The notes under the pieces are model-generated. The model did no database searches and was not told where the DNA came from. It saw nothing but the letters and a program-made list of their open reading frames with translations. From Dehalococcoidia bacterium (lineage in GTDB: Bacteria > Chloroflexota > Dehalococcoidia > GIF9 > UBA5629): DNA of 5,949 bases. Where the stretch lies: positions 2,315 through 8,263 of the forward strand of contig DNCV01000037.1 of assembly GCA_003484395.1 (NCBI GenBank), read 5' to 3'. The first letter of the stretch is position 1; each line of letters opens with the position of its first letter. A program made the position numbers and the translations under genes. Positions 5,426 to 5,949 of this stretch are shown here, one piece after another.

Positions 5426-5685
5426 CCTCTCTTTTCCAGGTAACTGCCTGCTCGACCGCAGGTGTGCTTAGTCGGGTGATAGGCATAATCGGCTTATCCG
5501 CTCCAGAATGGCAACAAATAGGTCTTTGGGCACTGCCACTTCAGCAATCCATCATCGGAAGTAATCCTGTCCCCATGGAACTCTAGCCTCAGTCGCCTAT
5601 CGAATTTAAGCTTCAATGTCGCCTTCGTCTTTTCACCCATTGGGTTTCCTCCAGCCAGCCCCATCTAATGTGGCTAAAAAAGAGG
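5426..5685 (-). mobile_element. Internally deleted IS1380-family insertion sequence remnant (MITE-like)
   Basis: The limits are set by imperfect terminal inverted repeats: CCTCTCTTTT at 5426-5435 and, read from the other end, CCTCTTTTTT at 5685-5676, matching 9 of 10. Between them lies a transposase reduced to its first and last residues. Untranslated margins of about 45 bp (upstream) and 42 bp (downstream) are reasonable for a complete element end, so both ends seem to survive while more than 1 kb of the middle is missing. Flanking tetranucleotides CTCT and CTTT agree in 3 of 4 bases and may be a decayed target duplication. A 9-bp direct repeat, AAAAGAGGC, occurs at 5408-5416 and 5678-5686. 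The left end is not certain: CCTCT occurs twice in a row, at 5421 and 5426. Confidence 0.65.
5468..5640 (-). pseudogene. IS1380-family transposase relic, N- and C-terminal ends joined
   Basis: From the ATG at 5640, preceded by GGAGG at 7 nt, the frame reads MGEKTKATLKLKFDRR, then LRLEFHGDRITSDDGLL. This is the characteristic N-terminus of IS1380-family DDE transposases, where RITSDGGLLAYREL is typical. Just after GLL family similarity stops; this frame runs on for 16 unrelated residues to TAA at 5494. In another frame from 5548, the DNA encodes IAEVAVPKDLFVAILERISR ending LSPD and TAA at 5468, matching the usual C-terminus of the same family (AEVAVPRELF-x-x-IL-x-RI). About 400 residues, including the whole catalytic core, are therefore absent, and the two remaining parts are out of frame. 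The joint lies within GATTGCTGA, which both sides could share, suggesting deletion at short homology. The protein cannot be active. Family assignment is from remembered motifs. Confidence 0.8.
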
Positions 5686-5753
5686 CTTTTGAAGTTATTT
5701 TACCATAGCAACGCGTCTATGTCCCAGTTTGATATGGGAAATCCATGCTTAGA

Positions 5754-5762
5754 TGGTACAAT
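5754..5762 (+). promoter_or_regulatory. Candidate extended -10 promoter of the hisF-like gene
   Basis: TGG followed by TACAAT (5757-5762) gives a TGn-extended -10 with 5 of 6 consensus bases. No good -35 lies 16-18 bp upstream, as is common for extended -10 promoters. The start near 5769 would leave a leader of about 36 nt including the strong ribosome binding site. Confidence 0.45.
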
Positions 5763-5804
5763 ACCTGGTACTTAAATATTCATCGGGGAGGAGAGTGCAG
5801 GACG

Positions 5805-5949
5805 ATGAAAGTCATTACAATTATGCCCTGTCTCGATATGAAGGACGGCAGGGTGGTAAAAGGCATACATTTTACCGATCTCAAGGACGCCGGCGATCCT
5901 GTGGCAAATGCGGCGTTTTATCAGAAGGAAGGCGCTGATGAGCTGGCGA
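5805..5949 (+). CDS. hisF: HisF-like imidazole glycerol phosphate synthase cyclase subunit, 5' part
   Basis: The first 48 codons of a gene cut by the window edge; full HisF proteins are about 250 residues. The start [20 protein letters not shown] aligns with the first beta strand and loop of the HisF (beta/alpha)8 barrel, with D11 (the general acid/base in Thermotoga HisF), C9 and K19 at the same numbers. It continues with [23 protein letters not shown], the usual HisF second element. HisF, with ammonia from the glutaminase HisH, converts PRFAR to imidazole glycerol phosphate and AICAR in histidine synthesis. CLD and DGRVVKG distinguish it from HisA. The ATG at 5805 has GGGGAGGAGAG (5785-5795) 9 nt upstream. 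The N-terminal VITIM replaces the more common AKRII, so a HisF paralogue with another substrate is possible. It is the only plus-strand gene; no other his gene is in view. Confidence 0.85.
   Translation, partial: MKVITIMPCLDMKDGRVVKGIHFTDLKDAGDPVANAAFYQKEGADELA

Noticed and set aside
5753..5938. A 61-codon frame on the plus strand overlapping the hisF start
   Set aside because: It is out of frame with the HisF motif-bearing reading frame, which has the GGGGAGGAGAG ribosome binding site.

Overview
This 5.9 kb window looks like chromosomal DNA of an anaerobic bacterium of moderate GC content. The bacterial assignment rests on sigma-70-type promoters (TTGACA, 17 bp, TATTAT upstream of the flavoprotein gene) and strong AGGAGG/GGAGG ribosome binding sites. 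Anaerobic life is inferred from an iron-sulfur flavoprotein with a CX2CX2CX5C cluster motif. The exact lineage cannot be read from the sequence; a Chloroflexota (Dehalococcoidia-like), Firmicutes or similar anaerobe would fit, and that is inference only.

Layout, left to right. Positions 1-171 are non-coding and end in a hairpin that probably terminates the first gene. All complete genes are on the minus strand: a secreted protein with three fibronectin type III-like modules (172-1215); a membrane protein joining an N-terminal GIDE/MULAN-type domain to a C-terminal LemA domain (1448-2803), with a good intrinsic terminator after it; about 340 bp with no convincing gene; then a compact three-gene operon read leftward, gerW/ytfJ-like (3977-4360), a DUF2953/YtfI-like membrane protein (3377-3970, GTG start) and an 86-residue orphan (3141-3401) overlapping its end; then an Isf-like flavoprotein (4586-5158) with two promoters. 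Between this gene and the right edge lies a roughly 260 bp remnant of an IS1380-family insertion sequence, whose transposase keeps only its N-terminal start and C-terminal end. The right edge holds the first 48 codons of a HisF-like gene on the plus strand (5805 onward), divergent from everything else.

Functional links are limited. The gerW-DUF2953 pair is conserved as neighbours in Bacillus (ytfJ-ytfI) and is the only clear operon. The FN3 and GIDE-LemA genes have their own terminators and look like separate envelope-related units. The points most worth a second look are the GIDE-LemA fusion lacking a RING, the internally deleted MITE-like IS1380 relic, the orphan 86-residue gene, and the distal promoter plus hairpin in front of the flavoprotein gene. 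I found no CRISPR array, tRNA, rRNA or obvious defence system.
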